Notes: generated from the letters alone by a model not told the origin. Shown: positions 28,341-39,700, counted from the first letter of the stretch. The stretch is DNA of 64,000 nt from Adenophora triphylla var. japonica (GCA_022495995.1 JAFEMH010002514.1:271342-335341), one strand, 5' to 3'. Program-made: numbers and translations.

Positions 28341-29919
28341 TGTAAGTACCCCAATCTGGATCGATCCTCATCCGACGCCTGCTGTAAGTATCCAAATCCG
28401 GATCATCAAAATCCGTTAAAAGTTAACCGGAATTCGTTAACTCCCCCTTTCCGAGTCAACGAGACTTCCCAGGACTGCCCCGTGCATCCAAATTCTAAAG
28501 TGTACTCAACACACGTTCTCACACGTAAAAGTACCACTTTCCTCGAAATACGCAATTTTCGGGGTCTTTCAGGCTTTGATTTGCTATTTTTTAGAGTCTC
28601 AACCTTTCGGAGGTCATAACTTCCTCGTACGAACTCCGTTTTGGGCCCACCGCATATCAAATCGTACGCGAGAACAAGATCAATACTTATAAATAATTTA
28701 ATTTTGGAAAATTTGGAAATGGTGTCTTCTGTCATGCGACACACTTTGCCCCCATACATAATTATTACAAAATCCTCTTAAAGTCCACTAGATTCTCTTA
28801 AATCCTGGAAAACCAAAAAACTGGTGATGGTTGACAGTGTCGTGCAACACATCTTGCCAAGGGACATTCTAATTATGAAATCCCCTTAAGGTCCACGATA
28901 TTCCCTTAAATCTAGGAAAATCAAAAAACTGGTAATGGTTGCCAGTGTCGTGCGACACAACCTGCCAGAATCTGTACCTTATAAATAGAGGCCTCCTCCT
29001 CTCATTTTTCACATACCTCCCTCTTCTCTCCTCTCTCCCAGCCTTCAGGAAGCCCCTTTAAGACCCTTCGGGGTAATCCTGGTCCCTTTCGGTTCCCTCC
29101 GAAGCATTCTGAGGCCCCTCGTGGTACTCCGAAGCTCTGCCGAGCACTGTCGAGTGCTCCCGAGACGCTCCCGAGCTGCCCCGAGGCACACCCGAGGCAT
29201 TCTGAAGCCTTACCAATCCATCTCAAAGCCCTGCCAAGCCATCCTGAGCTGTCCCGACCCATTCCGAGCACAACCAACTATCCCGACGCACGCCAAAACT
29301 CTTCCCAAGCACAACCGACGATCCCGACGCATGCCTGACCTCTGCTTGAGTCCAGTCAATGATCCCTGTGATCCCAATGCATGCCGAAACACTGCCTGAG
29401 TACACACCTGACAATCCCAAGAAACACCGAAGCTCTGTCCGCAGACACCGGTACATCTCGACGCAATCCCAGTCCATCCTGAAACACTATTCAATACTCA
29501 AACACTATTCCCCACCGGAAGACAGACATGAACCAACATTGGTAAGGCTTCTTTCCTACACTATTTTAATACATTTCAATACATAGCATACGATGTAGAC
29601 ATTATATACAGCATGCATTTTTAAAAGCACACACACACACACACAACTTTTAAAGAAAGAAGGGGTACCGAAAGACTCATTTTTACGAGGCAACTCGGGT
29701 GAGCTCTAACATTCTCTTCCCAAGGCATAACCTGACCTTTGAACTCAAATATCTTATCACACAACAACAGTTTTAAACTAAGCCTTTTTTTAATGTTTTG
29801 GGCTAAATCAAAATGGCGTGGCGACTCTACAAGCAACGAAATGCAGCGAACACACGGTCCCGACTGACCAATGCCAGATGTCGGGGCGCCCGCGCGCCTC
29901 TCGTATCTGGGTAATTTCA
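28341..29919 (+). repeat. 3' LTR of element H, mosaic
   Basis: Begins TGTAAGTACCCCAATCTGG like LTR G. After 42 bases a second LTR-like start, TGTAAGTATCCAAATCCGG (28383), resembles LTRs B and C for about 280 bases, then the sequence returns to the LTR-G type up to GGGTAATTTCA. It holds a two-copy repeat of about 115 bases (28750-28970), a (CA)n tract at 29632, and the primer-binding-site core copy TGGCGACTC at 29819-29827. Confidence 0.8.
28730..28988 (+). promoter_or_regulatory. LTR-H promoter: three palindromes and TATA
   Basis: TGTCATGCGACA (28730-28741), GTGTCGTGCAACAC (28837-28850, one mismatch), GTGTCGTGCGACAC (28945-28958, perfect). TTGCC or CTGCC follows each. TATA CTTATAAATAG at 28978-28988. 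The arms are unlike those of the other LTRs but the symmetry is the same. Confidence 0.7.
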
Positions 29920-31745
29920 GCAGGTCTCTTTTTCAGCTTGAGAATTTTGAGTGTTTGGTAAGTCTCACTGGGGCCATTGGTTTTGGTTAGATGAGGAGGG
30001 GTATCGGTTGGAGGATCACCATGTTTCATAACTTTAACCACATCCACAAAAACTTCCATTCTGTCAGCTCTCCTCTGTCTTTAAATTTCATCGGCTGGGG
30101 AAGGAGGCATTGGAATCGATTGAAGGCTGGACCGACTGCTGATCTCCTTATGGACATCAAATAAAAACATCCCATTGGGTAGATGAGGAATGGATGCTTT
30201 TGTTGTATAATAGTTGAGTTGGGACAAGAGATCTTTTTGGTCGTGGAAAAAATCAAAGCTAGCCGGTGGATGGGCAGCATCAAATGGATCATAGTCAAAC
30301 GGTTCAGCAACTTTGAATTCAAGCTCATCTTCTTTAAAGAAATCAGAGGTAGACTCCTCCTCAAATATTGGATCAATCTCCTCCTCAACTGATGATTTAC
30401 TTTTCAAAATAGGATTGGCCTGGATGGCTGATATGGAAGCTTGCAACCATTGCCTTTTGAAGTTGAATTTCATCAACATCATCTTCAGCCAGTTTCTCCT
30501 CTCTAACCGGTTCAGCAGAAGATACATCAGTTAGAGGCATTTCAATCGGTTGAGTGGCCATCGGTTGAGTAACTAGTAAGGAATCGGTTGTAGCAGTGCC
30601 TTCTCCTCCTAAGGTCGTAACCGGTGAAGTATCGGTTATGCCTCCTCCCAAACTTCTAACAGTTGCCATCCTTTGAGGAGTAACAAATCCCACCCTTTCA
30701 GATCGGTCAGCATCAGAAGAGCTTGAATTGGAACTGGAGCTGGAGCTTGAGCTTGACCGATCACTTTTCTTGTCAACATCATCACCATCACCTTTAACTT
30801 CATCAAATCCATCTTCCTTAAAAAAATCATAAATATCTTCATCGTTCATGGAAGTCCACTTGTTTTTATTTGAGTGAACCAATGAAAAGAAATCTGATAA
30901 GGCAATATCTCCCATAGCATGTATCTCTCTGTCTATCTCCACCATATTCTGAACCAGGTCCATAACAATTCGAATAAATTGGGTTCTCATTGGACCAAGA
31001 GAAATGGGCTCAGAATCAAACGATGGCAACACATCATCAGGTAGCTCATATCTGCCCAACTGATAGGGGTCATATTCCATGAGAGTGTCTTGGGCATTAT
31101 ACAACAAGGCAAAGTCAGCCCACAATACATGCACCATCATGTCTTGTCTCAGCTGATCCTGACCAAGGCATATAGCATTCCAGAAATATGGAAGATGATC
31201 AAAGTATCGGTTGTATAGCTTGATAAGGCTTGAATTGGTCAGAGAGATGTCATAGACACTCAAAAGGTAGGGCTTCCTGAAGTAAATTCCCTTGGCTTCA
31301 TGAGTGTTATAAAAATCAACATAATCACACAAGTCATCGATGGGGACATATTTTTTGTTGATCTCATGATATTGAAGTAATCTCCTAATGAATGGAAGGA
31401 GATGATTTATGGGGTAAACCCATTTTGGAGAAGGGGTAAATTTAGCATTGATTGCCCATGGGTTGTAATGGAATATATGGAAAGTTAGGTTTCTGATCGG
31501 CTGGCACCTCCTGACCAATGGGTATGAGGCATGACTGGTTATAGGAACCTCATCGATCAAGAAGTCATGCTTGAACAGCCGTTTTGGGATGAAGGGGACA
31601 AAGGTAGTTAGATCGATTTCAATTTTTTTTCTTCTCTCAGCTTTTTCTATTGCCAGATGAGCTGAGAGGGGGTCTTCGTGATTGATTTGGTAGAGGAAGG
31701 CTGGGTAGAAGATGTTATTTGGGATTTTTGGGGAGTAGGTTGATG
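29920..31745 (-). pseudogene. Extra 3' ORF of element J, second part (env-like position)
   Basis: The frame reads 'SPKIPNNIFYPAFLYQINHE' from about 31740, through 'FHYNPWAINAKFTPSPKWVY' and 'YFRKPYLLSVYDISLTNSSL', to a run of serines ('RSSSSSSSSSNSSSS') near 30740. A frameshift near 30450 moves it to 'SKSSVEEEIDPIFEEES'. A stop at 30079-30081 follows, and element H cuts it at 29920. I see no convincing transmembrane segments, so 'env-like' refers to position only. It is probably the continuation of the upstream ORF, split by a frameshift near 31750. I recognise no enzymatic domain. Confidence 0.6.
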
Positions 31746-31754
31746 GGCTGCTTA

Positions 31755-32792
31755 TCAGGCAGTTTTTCTTGGCCTTATAGGAGGTGAGGTTGAGGGTTTA
31801 GCTGGTTTAGCAGAAGTAGAAGTGGCAGAAGGTTTAGCTGGGGTAGAGACCAGTTTAGGATCATCGGTTGGCTTCCTCTTAGCCGATAGAGTAGTGGCCA
31901 GTTGAGAGGATTCAGGCACATCCATTTTCTTCACTTTTGGCTTATAAGATTTCTTCTTTTCAACCACCGGTTGAGCACCGGTTGAGGGCTTACCGGTTGC
32001 AGCAGCAACACTGGTTGATGGCTTAGCTTCCCTTGCAATCCTAGCTTGATCATTTTTGTCAAAAGCTTTGTAGAAAGATTGAGGATAACTGGGCTGACCG
32101 GTGGAGGCAGCAAGCACAGCAGGTATTCTTATCAATACCCTACTGATAAGAAGATAATGACAAGGCATGGCCTTGTTAGCTCTTGCAAGTGGCTTCTCTT
32201 TCTGAAACTTCTTGAAAGCCACCAAGATAATTCTATAAATGAAAGAGCACCAGTTAAACTCCTTCTGAAGGATTATTGCTGCCATTGCTTCCCACTGAAT
32301 CATCGTAATACAGTGGTGAGAGCCTGACCGAAAGATGATGCAATGGTCAACTACTTCGGCTAAGGCATAATGCAAAGCATCCAGATCTGCCTTCTTGTTA
32401 CCTTTACCGGTAACGAATGGATCGGTTCCCCTTACTTGAGACCAGGCAAGCTCCATGTTTTTCATTGTAACGGAAGAGGGACCGATTGAGGAGAGGGATG
32501 GAAAAGCATCGGCTATGGAGGATGTATTAAAGGTGACCGGTACGCCAGCAAGGGTTGAAGAAATAGCAGACATCACACCATTCTTAACATAATCATCCAA
32601 ATCACCATTATCGAACAACTCATTCACCAAGTCATACATAATATCTTCATTCCCATCTGGCATTAGAAAAGGAAGAACATCAGCTCCCATCAGAAGGGCT
32701 TGAAGCAGCTTTCCTTCTTCAGATTCGAAGAAGCTTGGAAGAATGAAGCCTCCATAAATGTCTTTCTTGGGGGTTGAAGATTTGGGAGCCAT
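31755..32792 (-). CDS. Extra 3' ORF of element J, first part
   Basis: Open for 345 codons from an ATG at 32790-32792 ('MAPKSSTPKKDIYGGFILPS') to a TGA at 31755-31757. The N-terminal half is globular ('EEGKLLQALLMGADVLPFLM', 'CIIFRSGSHHCITMIQWEAM'). The C-terminal third is a Lys/Ser/Thr/Pro-rich tail ('KKKSYKPKVKKMDVPESS') that looks disordered and basic. It lies after pol in the position of the Sirevirus envelope-like gene. The following frame continues without a gap, so the two are probably one protein of roughly 950 residues. No known domain was identified. Confidence 0.6.
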   Translation of the reverse strand: MAPKSSTPKKDIYGGFILPSFFESEEGKLLQALLMGADVLPFLMPDGNEDIMYDLVNELFDNGDLDDYVKNGVMSAISSTLAGVPVTFNTSSIADAFPSLSSIGPSSVTMKNMELAWSQVRGTDPFVTGKGNKKADLDALHYALAEVVDHCIIFRSGSHHCITMIQWEAMAAIILQKEFNWCSFIYRIILVAFKKFQKEKPLARANKAMPCHYLLISRVLIRIPAVLAASTGQPSYPQSFYKAFDKNDQARIAREAKPSTSVAAATGKPSTGAQPVVEKKKSYKPKVKKMDVPESSQLATTLSAKRKPTDDPKLVSTPAKPSATSTSAKPAKPSTSPPIRPRKTA

Positions 32793-33732
32793 CTGTGGAA
32801 ATCAAACATCAAACCAACATTTTAAGTTAGAACAAAAAAATATATATAAATAAGAAGAAGTTCATAACTTAGAAAGGTTTGACTGTTCAAAACATTAATA
32901 TCCATGACTTTAGAAAACTTTTGAATTTTTAGAAAATATTATTGAAGAAGAACAGATGATGATTTGAACAAACATGGATGAACTTGAAGAACTTTGAGTG
33001 CAATAGGATCCTTAACCGATTGGAAGTTTGAATTTGCATAGAGGGAGAGAGAATTCTTGGTTTTGAAAGATTTGAAAGTTGCTTTTGAAATTCCTTTTAT
33101 AGGGAGCGAGAAAATAGAAGGCGAAGGGGTTTTGTTGGGAGAAACAAAATGAGTTCAAACGTTTTAACTGGTTTATATGAAAATAAGGACAATTTAGACA
33201 TGATTTTAAATATGGAAGCTTAAAAATAGGTTCGTGTATACAACAGTTATGTTTAAACACAATAATGAACAAAAAGAATAACTTTTTGGATAAATAAGAA
33301 TGATACAGAGATGACCTTTTTGATCAAAATTAAAATTTTGATCTACCTAGGAAAAGAAAAGTTATGGATAGCTCACTGTGTTGTCAGATGAAAGCGGATG
33401 ACAAGACAGGTAGGACAGCAGGTACAAATAACGAGCCGGTCAAAACGAATTGGGATTTTTGATCCGCCGCAGTTCGTAGGTTAAACGATTGACCGGTTGA
33501 AGGCTTGACCGGTTACAGCTTGTAATCGGTTGAGAGAAATGATCGTTCAGGTGCAATTACCAGTTGAGAGCAGCTTTGCCGTCGGTTGGGAGCCATCGAT
33601 TAGAGTCATCGGTTTTGTTGAATCAGCAATGGTATTATGAAGGAAAAAAAGGGATCACCTTTTGATTGGTTGATAGCTTACACAGGTAGCAAAGTTAGCA
33701 CAATTTTATCAACAAATATCAATCATGCCTAG
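32793..33732 (-). other. Spacer between pol and the extra ORF of element J
   Basis: AT-rich, no gene. It contains clustered ACCGGTTGA / ATCGGTTG words (33485-33620) that also recur in the flanking coding regions. It could hold the promoter or splice sites for the extra ORF; no TATA box stands out. Confidence 0.5.
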
Positions 33733-35488
33733 TTATCCTTTAAGGAATTCAAATCTTTTAATGTCTAAGGGTTTTGTCAAAATATCAGCTAACTGATAAT
33801 CAGTATGTACTTTTAAGAGAACAATATTGGCCTTTTCAACATGATCCTTGAGGAAGTGGTATTTGATGTCTATGTGCTTTGTCTTGGAATGCATCATAGG
33901 AATATTATTGGAGACTGAGATGGCTGAGGTGTTGTCATAGTAGATGGGACACACTTCTTGGGAATTTCATAGTCCACTAGTTGTTGCTTCATCTATAGGA
34001 TTTGTGAGTAGCAACTTCCAGCAGCTATGTACTCAGCCTCGATTGTAGAAGTGGAAATTGAAGCTTGCTTCTTGCACGACCAGGAAACTAGTCGATTACC
34101 TAGAAATTGACAAGTTCCACTAGTACTTTTCCTTGTGACCCTACAAGCTGCAAAATCAGCATCTGAATAGCTAATTAGTGTAAATGATGAATCTTTTTGG
34201 TACCATAAACCTAAGTTAGTAGTTCTCACAAGATATCTAATTATTCTCTTAACAGGTTGAAGGTGAGATTTTCTAGGATCGAATTGAAACCTAGCACATA
34301 CACATACAGAAAACATGATATCTGGCCTACTAGCAGTTAAGTAAAGTAGAGATCCTATCATACCTCTGTAGAGTGTCATATCTACTATCTTATCGGACTC
34401 ATCTTTATCAAGGTGTACATTAGTGGCCATTGGAGTGCTTTGAGGATGAGCAGAATCAAGACCAAATTTCTTGATGAGATCATTGGTGTATTTGGCTTGA
34501 TTGATGAATATTCCTTCTTGAGTTTGTTTGAATTGAAGTCCAAGAAAGAAGGTTAGTTCTCCCATCATGCTCGTCTCGAACTTGCTTTGCATAAGTTTCT
34601 CAAATCTCTTGCATAATTTTTCGTTAGTGGATCCAAATATAGTATCATCAACATATATTTGAACTAACAATGAGTGATCATTATGCTTAGCAATGAATAA
34701 GGTGGAATCGATTTTACCTCTTTCAAACTTCTCACTAAGTAGGAATTTGGAGAGAGTTTCATACCATGCGCTAGGTGCTTGCTTGAGGCCATACAAAGCT
34801 TTATTTAATCGATAGACATGATTAGGCTTCTTGGAGTCCTCAAATCCTGGAGGTTGATCTACATAAACAAGCCCTTGAAGTTCTCCATTAAGAAAGGCAC
34901 TTTTCACATCCATTTGGTATAACTTAAATTCCATAAAGGCTGCATAGGCAAGAAATAGCCTAATTGCTTCTAGTCTAGCTACGGGGGCAAAAGTCTTGTC
35001 ATAATCTATGCCTTCTTCTTGTTTGTACCCTTTTGCCACTAGTCTTGCTTTGTTCCTTGTAATTTTTCCAGACTCATCCAATTTATTTCTAAAAAACCAT
35101 TTCGTTCCAATTACTGTCTGATCACTAGGTCTAGGCACTAATTCCCATACATTGCATCTTTCAAAGTGGTTGAGCTCTTCTTGTATAGTTTCAACCCAGC
35201 TGGGGTCATTCAGTGCTTCTTCAGTCTTCTTTGGTTCTATATTTGAGACCATGGCAGAGGAGAATAGTCCATGTTTTTCTTCAATGCTCCTCAACTGGCC
35301 TCTAGTCATTCTTGGACTAAAGACGTCACCAATCACATTTTTTATTGGGTGATCTCTGACTGATCTCACTTTGCTAGAAAGGTCTTGCCTTACCGATTCT
35401 TGTCTTAGGGTTTCTAAGGGAGGAGCAGAACTGGTTGAGGGAAGTGTGACCGATTGGGGAGATCGGTTCGGGAGATGTGAGGCTGACT
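33733..35488 (-). pseudogene. Reverse transcriptase and RNase H of element J (copia)
   Basis: A long open stretch (35488-33993) with '[18 protein letters not shown]', '[20 protein letters not shown]', '[16 protein letters not shown]', '[17 protein letters not shown]', catalytic YVDD at 34644-34655, and RNase H ('[20 protein letters not shown]', '[12 protein letters not shown]'). A frameshift near 33985 precedes the last RNase H block ('YYDNTSAISVSNNIPMMHSK', 'KHIDIKYHFLKDHVEKAN', 'ADILTKPL') ending at the TAA at 33733-33735. Apart from this shift RT looks complete. The linker 35370-35668 is Pro/Ser-rich and holds at least one stop. Confidence 0.9.
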
Positions 35489-35668
35489 AATGATCAGTTT
35501 GTGGTGAAGGAAATGGTATATGAATGTTTGAAATTGGTTCAGGTTCATGTGGTGTACAAGGAACATTTGTAGAGGGTCTAGCTGGTAGAGAATCGGCTAA
35601 AGGATTTTGGACATTAGTATTTCTGACCGATTGAGGGAAGAATGAGTCATCAACAAGAGCTCTACTGG

Positions 35669-36327
35669 TTACACCACTTGGAACTGAATGCTGAGCTGGA
35701 GGTTGATTTGCATTATTACTGGTGACTTGATTGGAGTTAGAGTTGCTGGATTCACCTGTCTCAAAACACCAGAATTAACAATACTATTTGGAGCCTTGTC
35801 AGACTCTAGCAAATCAAATTCATCAAATGTAACATTAACAAATTCAACAATTTTCAACAGACGTTTGTTAAGAACTCTAAATGGCTTACTGTGCTTGGCA
35901 TAACCAACAAAGATACCTTCATCGGCTTTCTCATCAAATTTACCTTGATGCTCTTTACCGTTGTAAAGAATATAAAACTTGCAGCTGAATATTTTGAAGA
36001 AACCAATGTTGGGAATTCTGCCATGCCAAAGCTCATAAGGGGTCTTGTTGTGAAATTTGTTGACCAGTGACCAATTCTGAGTGAAGTATGCTGTGTGGAT
36101 AGCTTCATCCCAAAAGTACTTGGGTAGCCTTGCTTCAGATATCATCATTTTCTCAGCTTCGATCAAAGTTCTGTTCTTTCTCTCAACAACACCATTTTAT
36201 TGTGGTGTTCTAGTGGCTGAGAAGTTGTGGTCATGTCCGTGATCATCACAGTACTGAGCAACCCCATTGTTTTCTACCCATGTATATCTTGAATAGTCGT
36301 CTACAACAACTAAGGCATATCTGCTTC
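35669..36327 (-). pseudogene. Integrase remnant of element J with internal deletion
   Basis: From the junction with LTR K the frame reads 'RYALVVVDDYSRYTW', then jumps to 'HGHDHNFSATRTPQ', a stop (TAA for a Gln), and 'NGVVERKNRTLIEAEKMM'. The stretch that should carry the second catalytic Asp (SDHGGEF-type) is missing, about 50 codons. 'LPKYFWDEAIHTAYFTQN' and 'IPNIGFFKIFSCKFYIL' follow. Catalytically dead; the 5' part lies right of element K, outside this stretch. Confidence 0.85.
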
Positions 36328-36804
36328 TGAAATAACCCGGATCCGGCGTGCGGACCGTGCATCTCGTGATGGCTGGTCGTTGCTGTGTTTTTTTTGTAGA
36401 GTCGCCACGTCGTTTTGATTACGCCCAAAACATTTAGAAAAGGCATTGTTTTAGTATTGTTGTGTGATGAGATTTTGAGTTCGAAGGTCAAGTTATGCCT
36501 CGAGAAGAGAATAGTAGAGCTCACCCGAGTCGCCTCGTATACACGAGTCTTTCGATACCCCTCTTTCTTTAAAAGTTTTGTGTGTGTGTATGTGCTTTTA
36601 AAAATGCATTTTGAAGATGATGTCTACATTGTATGCTATGTATTTGAATATTGATATTAATTAAAATAGATTTGGGAGGAGGCCTTACCAATGTTGGTTC
36701 GTGTCTATCTTCCGCTGGGGAATGTGTTTGATTAAGTGTGAATAGTGCTCGAGGATGGACCGGTGTGTGCCAGCAGGGTTTCAGGATGCTTCCAAATAGC
36801 TCGG

Positions 36805-38772
36805 TGTGATGATGCCCGATTTTTCTTTTGTTTGAAAATCATTTTTTTTATCGGAGTCGCCACACCGTTTTTAGTTTAAGGGCCAAAACTTTGAAAAATA
36901 CCCAATATTAGAGAAAATGAGTTCGGAGGTAACGTTACACTCCGGGAAGAACGTTTGGCGTTCACCTAGAATGCCTCGTATGACGAGTCTTCCTCACTTG
37001 AAACCTTTTGTGTGTGTGTGTGTATGTGTTTTTAAAAGGACTTTTCTGAAATAACTGGAATTCTAGGGACTGAATTGAAAAATTGTTTGAAAACAGTGAT
37101 TAAACTGAAAATAACAGAAAACTGAGGGACTGTTTGCAGATGACAATGTCATCCGCGTGGATGAGATTGCACTTGTGTGTGTGTTTTTAAAAGGACTTTT
37201 ATGAAAATAACTGAAATTCTAGGGACTGAACTGAAAAATAGTTTGAAAACAGTGATTAAACTGAAAATAACAGAAAACTGAGGGACTGTTTGCAGATGAC
37301 AATGTCATCCACGTGGAGGAAATTGTAGTGCAATCTCATCCACGCGGATGGGGTTGCAGTGTCAATATTTTTACAGTTTCCAGTTTAGTCACAGTAATTT
37401 CTAGAAAGTTAACTGGATTTACAGGACTTAACTGGAATTGTAATTGAAAAGACAGAAAGTAAAGGGGGTGTTTGGATTTTGGCATCCATGCTTGTCCTCT
37501 CTTTCCCTAGACTTTGATTAGTGGTCATAAGTGATGAATCCACTTAATCAAGTCATCCCGGGGGTACGTTAGGACTTTGTAAGCATTTCATTTACTAGGG
37601 GAAAAGAGGAATTTGACATGAAAGTAAAATTGCAAGAGAGTTAGGTCAAGATGTATCAACTTTAGAGGAAGATCTCTAAGGTGGTCATGAGATAACCATC
37701 CTTGAGATGTATACTCAAGTGTATCTCCTACATCTTGTGTGACCTATTTTGTAAGTCTAGATAATTTTCATCCAAGGAAAGTGTTCTAAGGTGAGCATCT
37801 TAGACTAGGGAGGGGGATTTGCAAGGAAGTAAATGATATGGACCATTTGAAATGATCATCCATGGAGATTGAATCCAAGATGACCATATTTAGGTCAAGA
37901 AAGCAAGTAAAGACTAGAAATATAAAGAGGCATGAAACTAGAAAATATAGACCATTTGAAGTGGTCATCCATGGAGATGAACTCCAAGATGACCATCTCC
38001 TAGGTCAAGCAAGCAAGCAAGTTCCAAGTAAAGTAAAAGGGAAGTGGGGAATGACATGAAAGTAAAAGAAAATGTGGATCACCCTAGAAGATCATCCATG
38101 GAAATGGGTTCCATAGAGATCCTCTTGGATCCTTGGGACAAGAGGGGAAGGGGATGAGCAAGTAAGTAAATAAACAAGGCTACATCATTTATATGTGAAA
38201 TGTAGGCATGAATGAAAGAGATTTGAGTAAGAGGGGTGAGGGTTTACCAATGTTTCTTGGGTTGTTGTTTAGGGTTTGGGAGATTTCAAGGCTTAAGAGT
38301 GGTTTGGGATGGATTTGGTGTTGGACTTGGTGATGGATTTGGTGTTGGATTTTGAATTATGAAGGTGTAAATGGCTATTTGAGGATAGATTTTGACAGTA
38401 TAACAATAGGTTTTTGGATTTTTTGGGTTTTTTCTGTCTTGTTAAACTGAGGAAGAAGGGTTGTATTTATAGGTTGTCTGGATGACAATCTTATCCGCGT
38501 GGAAAAGATTGTAGATGCAATCTTGTCCACGCAGATGACCCCAGCAGCGTGCCTGATCTGTGCAGAAAAGCAGTTTTGGCATTTTGCTCTTGGTCAATAT
38601 TCCCTTTTATTGGAAATGACAAATTTCCAGCTAGGTATTTGTCCATTTTTTTATTCATAAGAAGTCCTTCCTCATTCAAATTGTCAAAGCAATGTCCAAA
38701 ATGCCCCTAAATGATTATAAATCATTAATTTGGGCTGACGGAACATTAACGACCCAGATTGGGGTACTTACA
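36805..38772 (-). repeat. Nested LTR of element-A type inside LTR K
   Basis: Minus strand start TGTAAGTACCCCAATCTGG at 38772 and end CATCATCACA at 36805, by homology with LTR A. It has its own TATA box (38464-38473), palindromes, a primer-binding-site core copy (36853-36862) and a (GT)n tract (37010). The flanking pentamers CTCGG and TTCAA do not match, so a simple solo-LTR insertion is not proven. There is a roughly 115-base duplication at 37022-37320. Confidence 0.65.
38464..38536 (-). promoter_or_regulatory. Promoter of the nested LTR
   Basis: Plus-strand TATTTATAGG at 38464-38473 (TATA on minus). Upstream (higher coordinates) are ATCCGCGTGG near 38493 and TGTCCACGCAGA near 38524, imperfect dyads. 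Perfect versions CATCCGCGTGGATG (37150-37163) and CATCCACGCGGATG (37337-37350) lie further downstream in the same LTR. Confidence 0.5.
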
Positions 38773-39309
38773 TTCAAGACGGACCGGCAGATCTTCGACA
38801 TGCCTCGGGATGGCTTAGGTTTATTCGGGCAGAGGTTCGGCGTGCCTCGGGATGGCTATATGTATTCGGGCAGAGATTCGGCATGCCTCGGGATTGCGAG
38901 GTGTATTCGGGCAGAGGTTCCGCATACCTCGGGATTGCTAGGTGTATTCGAGCAGAGGTTCGGCGTGCCTCGGGATTGCTAGGAGTATTCTGGTAGAGGT
39001 TCGGCGTGCCTCGGGATGCCTCGGGATGGACCGGTGTGTGCCAGCAGGGCTTCGAGATGCTTCGGGATGCCTCAGAATGGCTCGGGATGGAACGGCAGGG
39101 CTTCAAGATGCTTCGAGAGCATCTCAGAATGGCTCAGGAGCATCTCGGGATGGCTCGGCAGGGCTTCGGGAGGGCTTCGAAGTGCCTCAGGAAGGCTCGG
39201 GAGGTCTCGGGAAGGGCCAGAGGGGCTCGAGATGCCTTAGAGTTTTCCCAGCTTGCTGGGGGGAGGAAGGAGAGAAGGGAGGTGTGTAGAAAATGAGAGG
39301 GGGAGCTCT

Positions 39310-39460
39310 CTATTTATAGGACTAGAAAAATTGCAAAGTGGTCCGCGCGGACACTTTTGCAATCCCAATTTTTTTATTTTCCCGGATTTGAGGGAATATT
39401 ATGGACATTAAGGAGATTTTTTCATGATTATTTTCACCTTGCAAAGTGGTCCGCGTGAAC
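39310..39460 (-). promoter_or_regulatory. LTR-K promoter: palindrome pair and TATA
   Basis: Minus-strand TATA CTATAAATAG at 39310-39319. Palindromes GTCCGCGCGGAC (39341-39352, perfect) and GTCCGCGTGAAC (39449-39460), each followed on the plus strand by ACTTTTGCA. Confidence 0.7.
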
Positions 39461-39655
39461 ACTTTTGCAGGCTGACTATTTTTTAATTCCGAAAAAGTCC
39501 TTTTTGTCTCGTTTTATCCCGGAAGGGTCCTACCTTGGTTTGGTTGGTGGTTTTAGACTTTTTGGAGGTTACAGGTCTTTGGGATCACATTTGCGTGAGT
39601 CCACATTATTTTCCGTGTGCTCGAATGGGGAGTGGTCTGGATTGGGGTACTTACA

Positions 39656-39700
39656 GATACCCTTCGGCGACGTCACTTATGAAGAAAGTGGGGTCGTCGA
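39656..39700 (-). promoter_or_regulatory. Hairpin before the LTR of element K
   Basis: Minus strand TCGACGAC / GTCGCCGA (39693-39700 with 39664-39671), one mismatch, inner CACTTT/AAGTG stem, then a purine-rich GAAGGG before TATC and the LTR. Same place and form as in B, G and H. The conserved block follows at about 39866-39909. Confidence 0.65.

Larger units (their letters stand above)
26538..29919 (+). mobile_element. Element H: Tat-type element, minisatellite tract and 3' LTR only
   Basis: Starts at the G insertion junction and ends at an LTR whose last base is 29919. The internal part seen is only pre-LTR repeats, conserved block, hairpin and polypurine tract. The LTR ends inside the 3' part of copia element J; GCAGG after it is the candidate duplication. 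Confidence 0.75.
29920..36327 (-). mobile_element. Element J: SIRE/Sirevirus-type Ty1/copia element (integrase to 3' ORF, both ends cut)
   Basis: Minus strand. Integrase core remnant, RT and RNase H in copia order, a spacer, then a long extra ORF downstream of pol, as in Sireviruses. Element K is inserted at its 36327 side and element H at its 29920 side, so neither LTR is in the window. The RT sequence ('[18 protein letters not shown]', '[15 protein letters not shown]') is of SIRE type. Confidence 0.85.
36328..39655 (-). repeat. 3' LTR of element K, split by another LTR
   Basis: Minus strand TGTAAGTACCCCAATCC at 39655 ... GGGTTATTTCA at 36328. The outer parts (39655-38773 and 36804-36328, together about 1.36 kb) match LTR G. 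The inner 36805-38772 is a different LTR. It contains a primer-binding-site core copy GAGTCGCCA (36399-36407) and roughly 57-base GCCTCGGGATNG repeats (38790-39240). Confidence 0.8.

Noticed and set aside
38942..39296. Overlapping 96-115-codon frames
   Set aside because: They come from roughly 57-base GCCTCGGGATGG repeats in LTR K.
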